From: Phaeocystidibacter marisrubri
Lineage (GTDB): Bacteria > Bacteroidota > Bacteroidia > Flavobacteriales > Schleiferiaceae
DNA: 64,000 bases
Assembly (NCBI RefSeq): GCF_008933165.1
Contig: NZ_WBVQ01000001.1
Span: 930,001-994,000, forward strand
Direction: 5' to 3'
The notes under the pieces were generated by a model. It searched no databases. It saw nothing but the letters and a program-made list of their open reading frames with translations, and had not been told where the DNA came from. The position numbers and the translations under genes are program-made. Shown here one piece after another: positions 1 to 9,090 of the stretch (within the stretch, counting starts at the first letter, position 1; every line of letters starts with the position of its first letter).

Positions 1-258
1 CAAGTGCTTGATACCTTTGCTTTATTTGGGTTCTTAATAGGAACAATTCAGGTCTATTTGATAGGAAATCCAATCGCCAAGAGAATCAATTTTAAAACCA
101 AACAGAACAATAATTTGCCATTGATTATGCTCATTGTAGCGTTCTCTTTGGCTACTGTCAACAACTTAACCCCGTCTATCGGATTCGCGATATTCTTCAT
201 TTTCCCCGTGATTCATGATGAAGTGTTGATGCGAGAAAATAAGCTAGCATATGTTTAA
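1..258 (+). CDS. C-terminal end of an integral membrane protein (partial)
   Basis: The frame is open through base 1, so this is the last 85 or so codons of a gene starting left of the window. The visible part is strongly hydrophobic in two stretches (the first 25 or so residues, then a longer stretch from a Leu-Pro-Leu-Ile to an Ile-Phe-Phe-Ile-Phe), separated by a short polar Lys/Asn-rich loop. Its 3' end overlaps capE by 8 bp, so it belongs to the same operon. A polysaccharide polymerase (Wzy) would be expected here and none is visible elsewhere in the locus, but the fragment has no diagnostic motif. The function is unassigned. Confidence 0.6.
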   Translation, partial: QVLDTFALFGFLIGTIQVYLIGNPIAKRINFKTKQNNNLPLIMLIVAFSLATVNNLTPSIGFAIFFIFPVIHDEVLMRENKLAYV

Positions 259-1255
259 AAATAAGAGACTTCTCATCACCGGAGGCACAGGTTCGTTTGG
301 AAATGCTGTACTGAAGGGATTCCTAGATTCTGATATTGAAGAAATCAGAATCTTTAGTCGCGACGAAAAGAAGCAAGATGATATGCGTCATCAGCTTCAA
401 AGTGATAAAGTAAAGTTCTTTATCGGAGATGTAAGAGACTCCGATAGTCTCCAATATGCGATGGAAGGTGTAGACTATATCTTTCATGCGGCGGCCTTAA
501 AGCAAGTTCCATCTTGTGAATTCTACCCTATAGAAGCCGTGAAGACGAATGTTCTCGGAACGGAGAATGTCTTGAACGCAGCCATTCGCAACCATGTTGA
601 AAAGGTTATTTGCCTCAGCACGGACAAAGCGGCCTATCCCATTAATGCAATGGGGATTTCAAAAGCAATGATGGAAAAGGTTGCGGTTGCCAAATCGCGT
701 GTGGCTCATGGCACAACCATCACGGCAACCCGTTATGGAAATGTAATGGCAAGTAGGGGATCGGTTATTCCTCTGTTTATTCAGCAGATTAAAGAAGGCA
801 AGCCTTTAACACTCACCAATCCTGAAATGACCCGTTTTATGATGTCGTTGGAGCAGGCCGTTGAGTTGGTGTTGTTCTCTTTCGAAAATGGAAAATCAGG
901 AGATTTGTTTGTTCAGAAAGCTCCTGCGGCAACCATTGGACAGCTTGCAGAAGTGATGCTCGATATTTTCAACAGTACAGTAGGGGTACGCGTGATTGGA
1001 ACACGTCATGGTGAGAAACTCTATGAAACCTTGCTTACAGCAGAAGAACGAGTGAAGAGTGAAGACTTGGGCGATTACTATCGAGTAACCGCAGATGATA
1101 GAGACCTGAACTACGGTAAGTACTTCTCCGAGGGAAATGAAGAAGTTCAGAAAATCGAAGACTACCATTCTCATAACACATACCGACTTTCGAATGATGA
1201 ACTCAAGAAGTTGATTCTTCAGTTGGAATACGTTCAAAATGAATTGAAAGGATGA
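251..1255 (+). CDS. capE: UDP-GlcNAc 4,6-dehydratase/5-epimerase, CapE/WbjB/FnlA family
   Basis: Extended short-chain dehydrogenase of 334 aa. The NAD-binding GGTGSFG motif is at residues 11-17, STDK at 123-126, and an NAMGISK segment at 132-138 in which Met-134 stands where classical SDR enzymes have the catalytic Tyr. That substitution is typical of the CapE/WbjB group of inverting 4,6-dehydratases. The family converts UDP-GlcNAc to a 5-epimerised 4-keto-6-deoxy sugar in the cytosol, the first step toward UDP-N-acetyl-L-fucosamine. The capF and capG homologues follow at once, each overlapping the previous stop as ATGA, so the three form a translationally coupled pathway module. The assignment rests on motifs, length and gene order. 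Confidence 0.93.
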   Translation: MFKNKRLLITGGTGSFGNAVLKGFLDSDIEEIRIFSRDEKKQDDMRHQLQSDKVKFFIGDVRDSDSLQYAMEGVDYIFHAAALKQVPSCEFYPIEAVKTNVLGTENVLNAAIRNHVEKVICLSTDKAAYPINAMGISKAMMEKVAVAKSRVAHGTTITATRYGNVMASRGSVIPLFIQQIKEGKPLTLTNPEMTRFMMSLEQAVELVLFSFENGKSGDLFVQKAPAATIGQLAEVMLDIFNSTVGVRVIGTRHGEKLYETLLTAEERVKSEDLGDYYRVTADDRDLNYGKYFSEGNEEVQKIEDYHSHNTYRLSNDELKKLILQLEYVQNELKG

Positions 1256-2361
1256 AGATAGCCGTTACAGGAGCCAGTGGGTTTATAGGGAAAAACTTGA
1301 TTTCCCGTTTGCAAAGACTGGAAGAAGTGGAGCTGGTAGAGATTACTCGAAACACATCTGTTGACGATTATTCAAGCCTATTGGAAAATGTAGATGTCAT
1401 TTACCATTTGGCAGGGGTGAATCGTCCCAAAACGGAAGAGGAGTTTACCACCGGAAATACCGATCTAACGGAGCAGCTCATCCGTCATTTGGGAGGTGAG
1501 AAGTGTCCTGTTTTTGTCATGAGTTCTTCCACTCAGGCGTTGATAGATAATCCGTACGGCATTAGTAAGAAGAGGGCAGAAGATTTGGTAGTTGAAGCTA
1601 CAAATCAAGGTAAATTGAAAGGTGTGATTTACCGATTGCCCGGTGTTTTTGGCAAGTGGTCAAAACCGAATTACAATTCAGTTATTTCTACATTTTGTCA
1701 CAATGTAGCTCACGGTAAACCATTGGAAATTAGAGATCCTAATTACACGTTTCCAGTGGTTTATGTAGATGATGTGGTAGAGCAGTTCTTGGAGCAGATT
1801 TCACATGACTCCGTCGAGAACGAGTGTAAGTACGAAGAGATTAGAACGGTTTTCAATGTTTCTTTGGGATATCTGGCTAAAACGATCTCCTCATTTCCTA
1901 CCAATCGAGAAACGCTTATTGCTCCAGCTGTAGGCGATACCCTTACCAAGTATCTCTATAGTACCTATTTATCCTACCTTCCAGAAGATCAGTTCGCTTA
2001 TCCGATGGAACTCAAAGTGGATAATAGAGGAGATCTTTTTGAATGGATTAAGTCTGAGGCGTTTGGACAAGTCTTTATATCCACAACTAAACCGGGAATC
2101 ACGAGAGGGAACCACTATCACCATACGAAGACCGAGAAGTTCTTAGTCATTCGAGGAGAGGCGGTCATTCGATTTAGACACATTTTCTCAGATCGAGTAA
2201 TTGAATATCCCGTAAACGGCAAAGAACCTAAGGTGGTAGATATACCAACGGGATACACGCATAACATCACAAATGTTGGTGATACGGAGTTGATCACCCT
2301 TTTCTGGGCCAATGAAATTTTCGATCAGAATCGAACAGATACTTATTTCTTAGAAGTATGA
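1252..2361 (+). CDS. capF: CapF/WbjC/FnlB bifunctional UDP-sugar reductase/epimerase
   Basis: A 369-aa protein with two domains. The N-terminal Rossmann SDR domain begins with a TGASGFIG nucleotide-binding loop at about residues 6-13. The C-terminal cupin domain carries a histidine-rich HYHHTKTE motif near residue 290. In characterised CapF proteins the cupin binds zinc and epimerises C3, and the SDR domain reduces the 4-keto group with NADPH to give UDP-N-acetyl-6-deoxy-L-talosamine. The ATG overlaps the capE stop (ATGA) and its own stop overlaps the capG start, so the three are translated as a unit. The distinctive two-domain layout makes the call secure. Confidence 0.93.
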   Translation: MKIAVTGASGFIGKNLISRLQRLEEVELVEITRNTSVDDYSSLLENVDVIYHLAGVNRPKTEEEFTTGNTDLTEQLIRHLGGEKCPVFVMSSSTQALIDNPYGISKKRAEDLVVEATNQGKLKGVIYRLPGVFGKWSKPNYNSVISTFCHNVAHGKPLEIRDPNYTFPVVYVDDVVEQFLEQISHDSVENECKYEEIRTVFNVSLGYLAKTISSFPTNRETLIAPAVGDTLTKYLYSTYLSYLPEDQFAYPMELKVDNRGDLFEWIKSEAFGQVFISTTKPGITRGNHYHHTKTEKFLVIRGEAVIRFRHIFSDRVIEYPVNGKEPKVVDIPTGYTHNITNVGDTELITLFWANEIFDQNRTDTYFLEV

Positions 2362-3491
2362 AAAAGTTAAAGGTACTTACGGTAGTAGGCACAAGACCAG
2401 AGATTATTCGTCTTGCACGCGTGATGGCAAAGCTAGACGAGTCTGATGCAATTGAGCATATTCTAGTCCACACTGGGCAGAACTACGACTATGAATTGAA
2501 TCAGATTTTCTTTGAAGATATGGGAATTCGCAAACCAGATTACTTCTTGGAGGCCGCTGGAAAAAATGCGACAGAAACCGTTGGACAGATTCTGATTAAA
2601 ATTGATCCAATCTTAGAAAGTGAAGCTCCTGATGCTTTTCTGGTTTTAGGCGACACAAACAGTTGCCTGTGTGCCATTCCAGCAAAGAAGAGAAAGATTC
2701 CTATTTTCCATATGGAGGCGGGAAATCGATGCTTCGATCAACGCGTTCCTGAAGAAACGAATAGAAAGATTGTAGATCATGTGGCTGATGTCAACCTGAC
2801 TTACAGTGACATAGCGAGAGAATACTTGCTAAAAGAAGGTCTTCCAGCCGATCGTATCATCAAAACAGGAAGTCCGATGTTTGAAGTTCTGGGTCATTAT
2901 ATGGATCAGATTGACGCATCAGACGTACACACACGCCTTGGATTAGAGAAGGGAAAGTACTTTGTAGTTTCTGCTCACAGGGAAGAGAATATTACGAATG
3001 ATGTGAATTTCAATGGGCTTCTAACTTCCCTAAATACAATCGCTGAGAAGTACGGTTACCCCATCATTGTTTCTACGCATCCTCGTACGAAGAACCGACT
3101 CGCGACTTCCAATGTTGAAATGCACGAGCTGGTTCAGTTCCTTAAACCGCTAGGGTTCTCTGATTACAACGCACTACAGAAGAATGCATTCGCGGTACTT
3201 TCGGATAGTGGAACAATTTCAGAAGAATCGTCCATTATGAACTTCCGTGCGCTGAATATCAGAGATGCTCATGAGCGACCTGAAGCAATGGAGGAAGCTT
3301 CTGTAATGATGGTTGGTATGGATCCAGAACGAATCATGCAAGGTCTTACCCAATTGAGTTCTCAGAACTTAGAGAATAGAAACTTTAGACCTGTAGCGGA
3401 TTACTCTATGCCGAATGTGGGTGAAAAAGTAGTTCGAATCATTCTATCCTATACCTCGTACATTAATCGTGTGGTTTGGCAGAAGAGATGA
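2358..3491 (+). CDS. capG: UDP-N-acetyl-L-fucosamine synthase (CapG/WbjD/FnlC), WecB-like 2-epimerase
   Basis: A 377-aa non-hydrolysing UDP-GlcNAc 2-epimerase-type protein. Family hallmarks are GTRPEIIRLARV near the N-terminus, LVLGDTNS, HMEAGNRCFDQRVPEETNR with the catalytic acidic/His cluster, and SDSGTISEESS near residue 280. As the third gene of capEFG it should convert the talosamine intermediate to UDP-L-FucNAc. A stand-alone wecB (UDP-ManNAc) role is less likely, because capE and capF are coupled directly upstream. The start overlaps the capF stop and the stop TGA overlaps the next gene's ATG. Confidence 0.92.
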   Translation: MKKLKVLTVVGTRPEIIRLARVMAKLDESDAIEHILVHTGQNYDYELNQIFFEDMGIRKPDYFLEAAGKNATETVGQILIKIDPILESEAPDAFLVLGDTNSCLCAIPAKKRKIPIFHMEAGNRCFDQRVPEETNRKIVDHVADVNLTYSDIAREYLLKEGLPADRIIKTGSPMFEVLGHYMDQIDASDVHTRLGLEKGKYFVVSAHREENITNDVNFNGLLTSLNTIAEKYGYPIIVSTHPRTKNRLATSNVEMHELVQFLKPLGFSDYNALQKNAFAVLSDSGTISEESSIMNFRALNIRDAHERPEAMEEASVMMVGMDPERIMQGLTQLSSQNLENRNFRPVADYSMPNVGEKVVRIILSYTSYINRVVWQKR

Positions 3492-4612
3492 GGATACTTT
3501 TCTCAAATAACAGTGCTTGGTCCGTTTATAATTTCCGTCGCAAAATGCTGGCGGAGATTAGAGAGTCTATGGGGTGTGAGATTCACGTTTTGTGCCCTTG
3601 GGATGAAGTATACTCCAACCTTCTAAAAGAGGAAGGCTTTGTGGTTCATCGTCTTGATTTTCACAATAACGACGCTTCATTTTCCAATCAGATACGATTG
3701 TTTTTGAAGTATAGAACCATCTATAAACAGATAGCACCTGATGTGATTTTGCACAATGCCATCTTGCCTAATATTTACGGTTCTTTGGCAGCTAGGTTGA
3801 ATGGCATCCCGGTTATCAATAATGTTTCTGGTCTTGGTTCTGCCTTTATCAAAGGGGGCTTAACATGGAAGTTGATCAAAATACTCTACAAGTTGAGTCA
3901 GAGAAAAGCCGATCATATTTTCTTTCAGAATGAAGATGATCAAGCCTATTTCGTTCAGCATATCCTTGGCCGTAGAACCAATTATTCTCTCCTTCCTGGT
4001 TCAGGCGTTGACATCGACCGGTTCCATCCAAAGCACCGAACATTTGGGACGAATGACAGTACGGAGCTGTGCTTTGTAGGTAGAGTTATCAAGGACAAAG
4101 GAGTAGTGGAATATGTGGATGCCATCAAAATTCTTCGTTCAGAAGGCGTGGATGCCAAGTTCCACATTCTCGGTGGATTGGATGAGATGCAGATAACAGG
4201 AATCTCTCGCGCCACCGTTTCTCAATGGCAGTCTGACGGTTTGATTATTTACCATGCACAAACGGATAGTCCTGAATTAGAGCTGGGTAAGTATGATGCC
4301 ATTGTACTTCCTTCCTATCGGGAAGGAATGTCCAGAGTCTTGCTCGAAGCAAGTAGTTCAGGGGTGCCGATTATTACTACCAATGTACCGGGCTGTAGAC
4401 AAGCGGTGATCGCAGATGAAAGTGGATTTCTTTGTGAGCCAAAAGACGTAAATTCTCTCCAGCAAGCGATTTTAAAACTTTTGGGTAAATCCAAAGGTGA
4501 GCGATTGCAAATGGGGGATAGAGGAAGGAAGCTAGCGGAAGATACTTTTGATGAAAAGTGGGTGGTAGGTAGCTATCTAGATCAAATAAAAAAATTGACT
4601 CAATCCAACTAA
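3488..4612 (+). CDS. GT4-family glycosyltransferase, candidate L-FucNAc transferase
   Basis: A GT-B fold glycosyltransferase of 374 aa. The N-terminal acceptor domain begins MRILFSNNSAW. The C-terminal donor domain has PSYREGMSRVLLE, the family E-x7-E motif, followed by a segment of the type seen in GT4 enzymes of O-antigen loci. I start it at ATG 3488, which overlaps the capG stop as ATGA; a TTG four codons upstream is possible but less likely. Its position right behind capEFG suggests that it transfers L-FucNAc to a lipid-linked acceptor on the cytoplasmic face of the membrane, as WbuB-type enzymes do. Donor and acceptor are inferred from context only. Confidence 0.85.
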   Translation: MRILFSNNSAWSVYNFRRKMLAEIRESMGCEIHVLCPWDEVYSNLLKEEGFVVHRLDFHNNDASFSNQIRLFLKYRTIYKQIAPDVILHNAILPNIYGSLAARLNGIPVINNVSGLGSAFIKGGLTWKLIKILYKLSQRKADHIFFQNEDDQAYFVQHILGRRTNYSLLPGSGVDIDRFHPKHRTFGTNDSTELCFVGRVIKDKGVVEYVDAIKILRSEGVDAKFHILGGLDEMQITGISRATVSQWQSDGLIIYHAQTDSPELELGKYDAIVLPSYREGMSRVLLEASSSGVPIITTNVPGCRQAVIADESGFLCEPKDVNSLQQAILKLLGKSKGERLQMGDRGRKLAEDTFDEKWVVGSYLDQIKKLTQSN

Positions 4613-4619
4613 CTGTCTG

Positions 4620-5615
4620 ATGTTTCAGCTTGACAACATTACGCTAGCGGTACTTTTCTCAGTTTTTGTACTGCTAGAAATGCTCTATATATGGATCGCA
4701 CCGCGCATTGGAATAGTAGATGTTCCATCAGGTCGATCTTCGCATTCCACACTGACCATTAGAGGAGGGGGGATTATCTTTCCGATTTCTATTTTCATAG
4801 GGTTAATAGTATCCCAGAATAGCAGTGTGATGGATCATGCCGCTTGGGTCGTATCAGGCTTATTTACCATTTCTGTCATCAGCTTCATTGATGATAAATA
4901 CACCATTAAGCCGCTATCTCGTTTGGTGGTTCATATCCTATCGGTCGTACTTCTCTTATGGGGGATGGGATTTGATTCGCAACCATGGTATTTGTGGTTG
5001 GCTGCATTAGTCTTAATCATAGGTTGGATCAACGCATTCAATTTTATGGATGGTATTAATGGGATCACGGCATTGTACGCTTTATCTATCATCGTTCCAG
5101 CATTATTCCTGTATAGCAGCGGTGAGTACCAAACTCTATTGGATTCCTCTATTGTTGAGGTAGGATTACTTTCTGTACTTGCATTTGGGGTTTTCAACAT
5201 ACGCCGCAAGGCCAGAACTTTTGCTGGTGACGTTGGTAGCGTGAGTATGGCGTTTATTCTGGCGTTTATCTTGTTGGATCTAATGCTATCTGGATATGGA
5301 TTCTCAATCCTTGTCTTTTTCTCGGTTTATGGGGTAGATACCGTGTTTACAATCCTTACGAGATTAAAGAAAGGTGAGAATATTTTTGAAGCACATCGAA
5401 CCCATTTGTATCAGTACTTGGCCAATGAAATGAAGATTCCACATGTGGCTGTTTCTGCGATCTATGCGTCCATTCAATTACTCATTAATCTGGGTTGGAT
5501 AGGAATGAGTTCGAATAACCGATTTTCGTATTTCATTCTAGTTTTGGGTGGATTAGTTGCGGTTTACCTCCCTTTTAAAATGAAATTGGTTTCTAAAATT
5601 AGGGCGAAAGCATGA
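4620..5615 (+). CDS. WecA/MraY-type polyprenyl-phosphate phosphosugar transferase (copy 1)
   Basis: A polytopic membrane protein of 331 aa with about ten hydrophobic segments. Family marks are SSHSTLTIRGGG near residue 40, the metal-binding Asp pair in SFIDDKY, FNFMDGINGI near residue 140, FAGDVGS near residue 201, and the cytoplasmic HRTHLYQYL loop near residue 260. Enzymes of this group join a sugar-1-phosphate (often GlcNAc-1-P or a derivative) to undecaprenyl phosphate and so start glycan assembly. It begins 7 bp after the preceding glycosyltransferase. A paralogue with the same motifs lies at 16778-17800. The exact sugar cannot be read from the sequence. Confidence 0.88.
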   Translation: MFQLDNITLAVLFSVFVLLEMLYIWIAPRIGIVDVPSGRSSHSTLTIRGGGIIFPISIFIGLIVSQNSSVMDHAAWVVSGLFTISVISFIDDKYTIKPLSRLVVHILSVVLLLWGMGFDSQPWYLWLAALVLIIGWINAFNFMDGINGITALYALSIIVPALFLYSSGEYQTLLDSSIVEVGLLSVLAFGVFNIRRKARTFAGDVGSVSMAFILAFILLDLMLSGYGFSILVFFSVYGVDTVFTILTRLKKGENIFEAHRTHLYQYLANEMKIPHVAVSAIYASIQLLINLGWIGMSSNNRFSYFILVLGGLVAVYLPFKMKLVSKIRAKA

Positions 5616-6253
5616 TCGGTGATGCAAATCATATGACCTTGTTGATTGTAGGTGCAGGTGGCTTAGGCAGAGAGGTAGCCGCTACAGCCCTAGCATTGGG
5701 GAATTGGAATGAGATTGCCTTTGTGGACGACAATGCCACAGAACCTGTTAATGGGTTATCGATTTGGGGAGATGTAGCTGATTTGAGTACTGCGGAAGGA
5801 CACTATGAGGTCATGATTGCCATAGGTAACCCTAGTTTAAAGCGATCAATTCATGAACGGCTGAAGAAGAATGAGAAATTAACCTTTCCAACCATCGTTC
5901 ATCCCAATGCCAGAATTCATTGGCCAGAATATGTTCATCTTGGCAATGGTACATATATAGCCGACGGCACCATTATTACAACTAATGTTCGGATTGGTGA
6001 TTTTGTGCTCATCAATTTGGGGTGTACCGTTGGACATGATACCACAATAGGAGATTACAGTTGTATAATGCCTTCCGCTAATATTTCAGGTGGAGCGACC
6101 TTAGAAGAAGAGGTTTACATAGGGACAGGGGCAAAGTTGATAAAGGCGACTAAATTGGGACGAGGATGTGTAGTAGGAGCAGGCGCTGTTGTGAATATAG
6201 ATATCCCCATCAATGAAACTTGGGGTGGGGTTCCAGCCAAACCACTAAAATGA
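5612..6253 (+). CDS. PglD/NeuD-family sugar O/N-acyltransferase
   Basis: A 213-aa protein with an N-terminal Rossmann-like sugar-nucleotide-binding domain (LLIVGAGGLGREVA) and a C-terminal left-handed beta-helix made of hexapeptide repeats. CTVGHDTTIGDY contains the His that acts as general base in PglD. PglD acetylates UDP-4-amino-4,6-dideoxy-GlcNAc; NeuD-type relatives acetylate other sugars. The next gene is a PglC-like transferase, the usual partner of PglD. The ATG at 5612 overlaps the previous stop (ATGA); a second in-frame ATG at 5633, eight codons in, would remove a non-conserved N-terminus. Confidence 0.85.
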   Translation: MIGDANHMTLLIVGAGGLGREVAATALALGNWNEIAFVDDNATEPVNGLSIWGDVADLSTAEGHYEVMIAIGNPSLKRSIHERLKKNEKLTFPTIVHPNARIHWPEYVHLGNGTYIADGTIITTNVRIGDFVLINLGCTVGHDTTIGDYSCIMPSANISGGATLEEEVYIGTGAKLIKATKLGRGCVVGAGAVVNIDIPINETWGGVPAKPLK

Positions 6254-6840
6254 GCATGTATCGCAAAACCGTCAAACCGGTACTCGATCGTCTTTTGGGA
6301 ATAACATGTTTTGTCCTTGCTATCCCTTTTCTGTGTATTACAGCTGTTTTGGTCTACTTGTTCATCAGCCACAAGGTGGTTTTCGTTCAAGAAAGAATTG
6401 GATATCGTGAGCGACCGTTTAAGCTGTACAAATTCCGATCTATGCGGAGTGATGGTTACTACGCTGCAGAGAATGAGTCTATTCCTAGGGTTGGAAGGTT
6501 CATTCGGAAATTTGGGCTTGATGAGTTACCGCAATTACTAAATGTGATTAAGGGAGAAATGAGTTTTGTTGGGCCACGCCCATTATTACCAGAGTACTTA
6601 GCGCTTTATACTTTGGAAGAACGCAAAAGGCATCACGTTGTCCCAGGAATTACAGGCTTAGCTCAAGTGAGTGGTAGAAATGAAATTGAATGGAAGAAAA
6701 GATTCACTTTTGATTTACAATATGTACAACAAATTTCTTTTGGTCTAGATTTACGGATACTGGTTAAGACGGCTTTGGTCTTAATGAAAGGTTCCGATTC
6801 GATGCCACCTCAAAAATTTCAGGGGCACTCAGAAGAATAG
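6250..6840 (+). CDS. PglC/WcaJ-like initiating sugar transferase (monotopic phosphoglycosyl transferase)
   Basis: A bacterial sugar transferase of 196 aa, the minimal PglC size. One N-terminal hydrophobic re-entrant helix (about residues 12-38) is followed by a Lys-Phe-Arg-Ser-Met segment, LDELPQLLNV with the Asp-Glu catalytic dyad, and the FVGPRP motif. Such enzymes attach a sugar phosphate to undecaprenyl phosphate through a covalent Asp intermediate. ATG 6250 overlaps the previous stop; a TTG ten codons upstream is less likely. It follows a PglD-like gene, which points to a bacillosamine-type sugar. That a WecA-type initiator sits two genes upstream is unusual. Confidence 0.9.
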   Translation: MSMYRKTVKPVLDRLLGITCFVLAIPFLCITAVLVYLFISHKVVFVQERIGYRERPFKLYKFRSMRSDGYYAAENESIPRVGRFIRKFGLDELPQLLNVIKGEMSFVGPRPLLPEYLALYTLEERKRHHVVPGITGLAQVSGRNEIEWKKRFTFDLQYVQQISFGLDLRILVKTALVLMKGSDSMPPQKFQGHSEE

Positions 6841-6974
6841 GATTAAACATTGAATTGGATGAAGAGATTAGAATAAGTGTCTTTAATGAAGGATTATTAC
6901 TTTGAAGTACTCTTCCTTTTCTTCTGATGTCTTACTACTTCTCTTAAGATTCCTCCCATCACCGTAAACTTTTC

Positions 6975-6982
6975 TACCTTCG
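6975..6982 (+). promoter_or_regulatory. Variant -7 box (TACCTTCG) five nt before rmlA
   Basis: TACCTTCG differs by one base from the Bacteroidota -7 consensus TAnnTTTG and ends 5 nt before the ATG of rmlA. With that spacing transcription would begin at or next to the start codon. The same spacing recurs at several other genes in this window, which raises my confidence that it is real. Confidence 0.4.
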
Positions 6983-6987
6983 AACTT

Positions 6988-7845
6988 ATGAAAGGCATCA
7001 TACTCGCAGGAGGTTCGGGAACCCGACTCCATCCGCTTACTCTGGCAGTATCTAAACAGCTCATGCCTGTTTACGATAAACCGATGATTTACTATCCACT
7101 GGACACGTTGATGCGTGCCGGAATTCGTGAAATTCTGATCATCACTACACCACATGATCAGGAGCTTTTCATGAAATTATTGGGAGATGGATCGAGATTG
7201 GGATGTCGATTTGAGTACGTAGTGCAACACGAACCCAATGGTCTGGCACAGGCTTTTGTATTGGGCAAAGACTTTATTGGAAATGATAAGGTTGCACTTA
7301 TCCTAGGAGATAATATCTTTTATGGAACGGGGTTGGGTAAGTTGCTACAAGATTCAGCCAATCCATCTGGAGGAGTTGTATTCGCTTACAAGGTTTCTGA
7401 TCCAGAGAGATACGGTGTGGTTGAGTTTGATGAAAATCTCAATGCACTTAGTATTGAAGAAAAACCTGCTCAGCCAAAGTCGAGCTATGCCGTTCCCGGA
7501 ATCTACTTCTACGATAATTCGGTGATCGAGATTGCGGAGAACTTGAAGCCGTCACCACGAGGAGAATATGAGATTACCGACGTGAACAGAGAGTACCTGA
7601 AAAGGGGAAATCTCCATGTGGGAATCCTAGATAGAGGTACGGCTTGGTTGGATACGGGAACATTTAACTCCCTACAACAAGCTGCTCAATTCGTGCAAGT
7701 CATTGAGAACCGCCAAGGTGTAAAAATTGGCTGTATTGAAGAAACAGCTTACCAAATGGGCTTCATCGACTCTAGGCAACTACGTGAAATTGCCGAACCA
7801 CTGAAGAAAAGTGGGTATGGAGAGTATTTGTTGAAGTTGTTGTAG
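6988..7845 (+). CDS. rmlA: Glucose-1-phosphate thymidylyltransferase
   Basis: A 285-aa nucleotidyltransferase with the signature [13 protein letters not shown] at about residues 6-18, then [12 protein letters not shown] and [11 protein letters not shown], as in RmlA/RffH. It makes dTDP-glucose from dTTP and glucose-1-phosphate, allosterically controlled by dTDP-rhamnose in known members. It is separated from the preceding operon by 147 bp and has its own putative promoter box. No rmlB, rmlC or rmlD occurs in the window, so either those genes are elsewhere or the product feeds another dTDP-sugar pathway. Confidence 0.95.
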   Translation: MKGIILAGGSGTRLHPLTLAVSKQLMPVYDKPMIYYPLDTLMRAGIREILIITTPHDQELFMKLLGDGSRLGCRFEYVVQHEPNGLAQAFVLGKDFIGNDKVALILGDNIFYGTGLGKLLQDSANPSGGVVFAYKVSDPERYGVVEFDENLNALSIEEKPAQPKSSYAVPGIYFYDNSVIEIAENLKPSPRGEYEITDVNREYLKRGNLHVGILDRGTAWLDTGTFNSLQQAAQFVQVIENRQGVKIGCIEETAYQMGFIDSRQLREIAEPLKKSGYGEYLLKLL

Positions 7846-7864
7846 TCTGATAGTTTCCAGACTA
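7843..7864. terminator. Hairpin formed by the facing 3' ends of rmlA and lhgO
   Basis: TAGTCTG (7843-7849) pairs with CAGACTA (7858-7864) across an 8-nt loop. The outer bases are the stop codons of rmlA (plus) and lhgO (minus), so the whole 16-bp gap plus both stops forms the stem-loop. There is no U-tract. It may act as a weak bidirectional terminator or 3' end protector. Confidence 0.35.
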
Positions 7865-9046
7865 TAGAGCTTTCACAATGCGATCCGCAATGGCCAAGCT
7901 TGCTGTAGCAGCTGGACTCGGCGCGTTGATGACGTGGATGGCCGCTCGCCCCTTTTCAATTACGAAATCGTCAACCAGCGTTCCATCTGGGCGTAGTGCT
8001 TGCGCACGAACTCCTGCGCGTGCTGGAGTGATGTCACTGTCTTCCAGAGATGGAATGAGTTTTTGAAGGGCTTCAAGAAATTTGGATCTACTAAATGCCC
8101 TTTCATATTCTCCCAGTCCGTAACGCCAGTGTTTCTTAAATAGGTTCCACGTACCCGAAAATCTCAGGGCATTAAGGCTGTCTCGCAAGCTGAAAGAGGT
8201 TTTGGAGTATCCTTCGCGTTTAAAGGAGAAAACGGCATTGGGTCCACACTCCACGCCACCCTTGATCATTCGTGTAAAGTGAACACCCAAAAAGGGCAAA
8301 TCTGGATCAGGTACGGGGTAAATCAAATGTTTCACCTTGTGTTCTCCAGATGGTGTCAAATCGTAATAATCTCCTCGGAAGGGAACAATCTTCACGTCTA
8401 AGTTCAAACCATCCAATGCTGCCAATCGGTCGGCTTCCAAGCCGCCACAGGCAACCACACGATCTGCAATAAAGGTATCTGTGTCTGTTTTTACAGCGGT
8501 TACCTTTCCCTTTTGGGTGATGCGTATGACGCGTTGATGGGGCAATACACGACTTTCAGGCTGTAATTCAACAATGAGTTCAGCGAGCTTTAGACACATG
8601 CCTACATAGTCGACAATTCCCGTTTGAGGAACTTTGATGGCTTTGATTCCAGCTACAAAAGGCTCTGCATCAGTCATTTCATCGGGACCAATAATTTCCA
8701 GTCCTTCCAAACCATTTTCTATTCCTCGAGCATAAATTCTATCGATTTGGGGAAGTTCTCGCTCTTCTGTAGCAACAATCAGCTTACCGCAGAGGTCGTA
8801 GTCAACATTGTACTTCTCTACAAACTCAACCAACTGTTGGTACCCATCTCTGCACGTAGTGGCTTTGAGTGAGCCGGGCTTGTAATAGATTCCACTGTGG
8901 ATTACTCCGCTGTTTCTTCCTGTTTGATGCTTGGCAACTCCTGCCTCTTTCTCCAAGACGGTCACTACTCCTTCAGGGTTCTTCAACTGCCATTTGTAGG
9001 CCGTTGCCAAACCAACTATGCCACCGCCAATTACGATTAGGTTCAT
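7862..9046 (-). CDS. lhgO: L-2-hydroxyglutarate oxidase
   Basis: A 394-aa FAD-dependent oxidoreductase of the DAO family. The N-terminal dinucleotide-binding motif is VIGGGIVGLATA, followed by the LhgO-typical TGRNSGVIHSGIYYKPGSLKA, in which substrate and flavin contacts lie. The C-terminus has GVRAQAL and NAPSPAATASLAIA. LhgO oxidises L-2-hydroxyglutarate to 2-oxoglutarate and passes electrons to the membrane quinone pool. It is metabolically unrelated to the polysaccharide genes on both sides and is read in the opposite direction. A tandem heptamer array begins 45 bp upstream of its start. Confidence 0.92.
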   Translation of the reverse strand: MNLIVIGGGIVGLATAYKWQLKNPEGVVTVLEKEAGVAKHQTGRNSGVIHSGIYYKPGSLKATTCRDGYQQLVEFVEKYNVDYDLCGKLIVATEERELPQIDRIYARGIENGLEGLEIIGPDEMTDAEPFVAGIKAIKVPQTGIVDYVGMCLKLAELIVELQPESRVLPHQRVIRITQKGKVTAVKTDTDTFIADRVVACGGLEADRLAALDGLNLDVKIVPFRGDYYDLTPSGEHKVKHLIYPVPDPDLPFLGVHFTRMIKGGVECGPNAVFSFKREGYSKTSFSLRDSLNALRFSGTWNLFKKHWRYGLGEYERAFSRSKFLEALQKLIPSLEDSDITPARAGVRAQALRPDGTLVDDFVIEKGRAAIHVINAPSPAATASLAIADRIVKAL

Positions 9047-9090
9047 GGAGAAAAATGAATTTCAATGTTTTATTGACCCCGCTCATCGGA

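Noticed and set aside
6841-6987. Possible small gene between the PglC-like gene and rmlA
   Set aside because: No frame with a start and conserved features; only a T/C-rich stretch and the rmlA promoter box.
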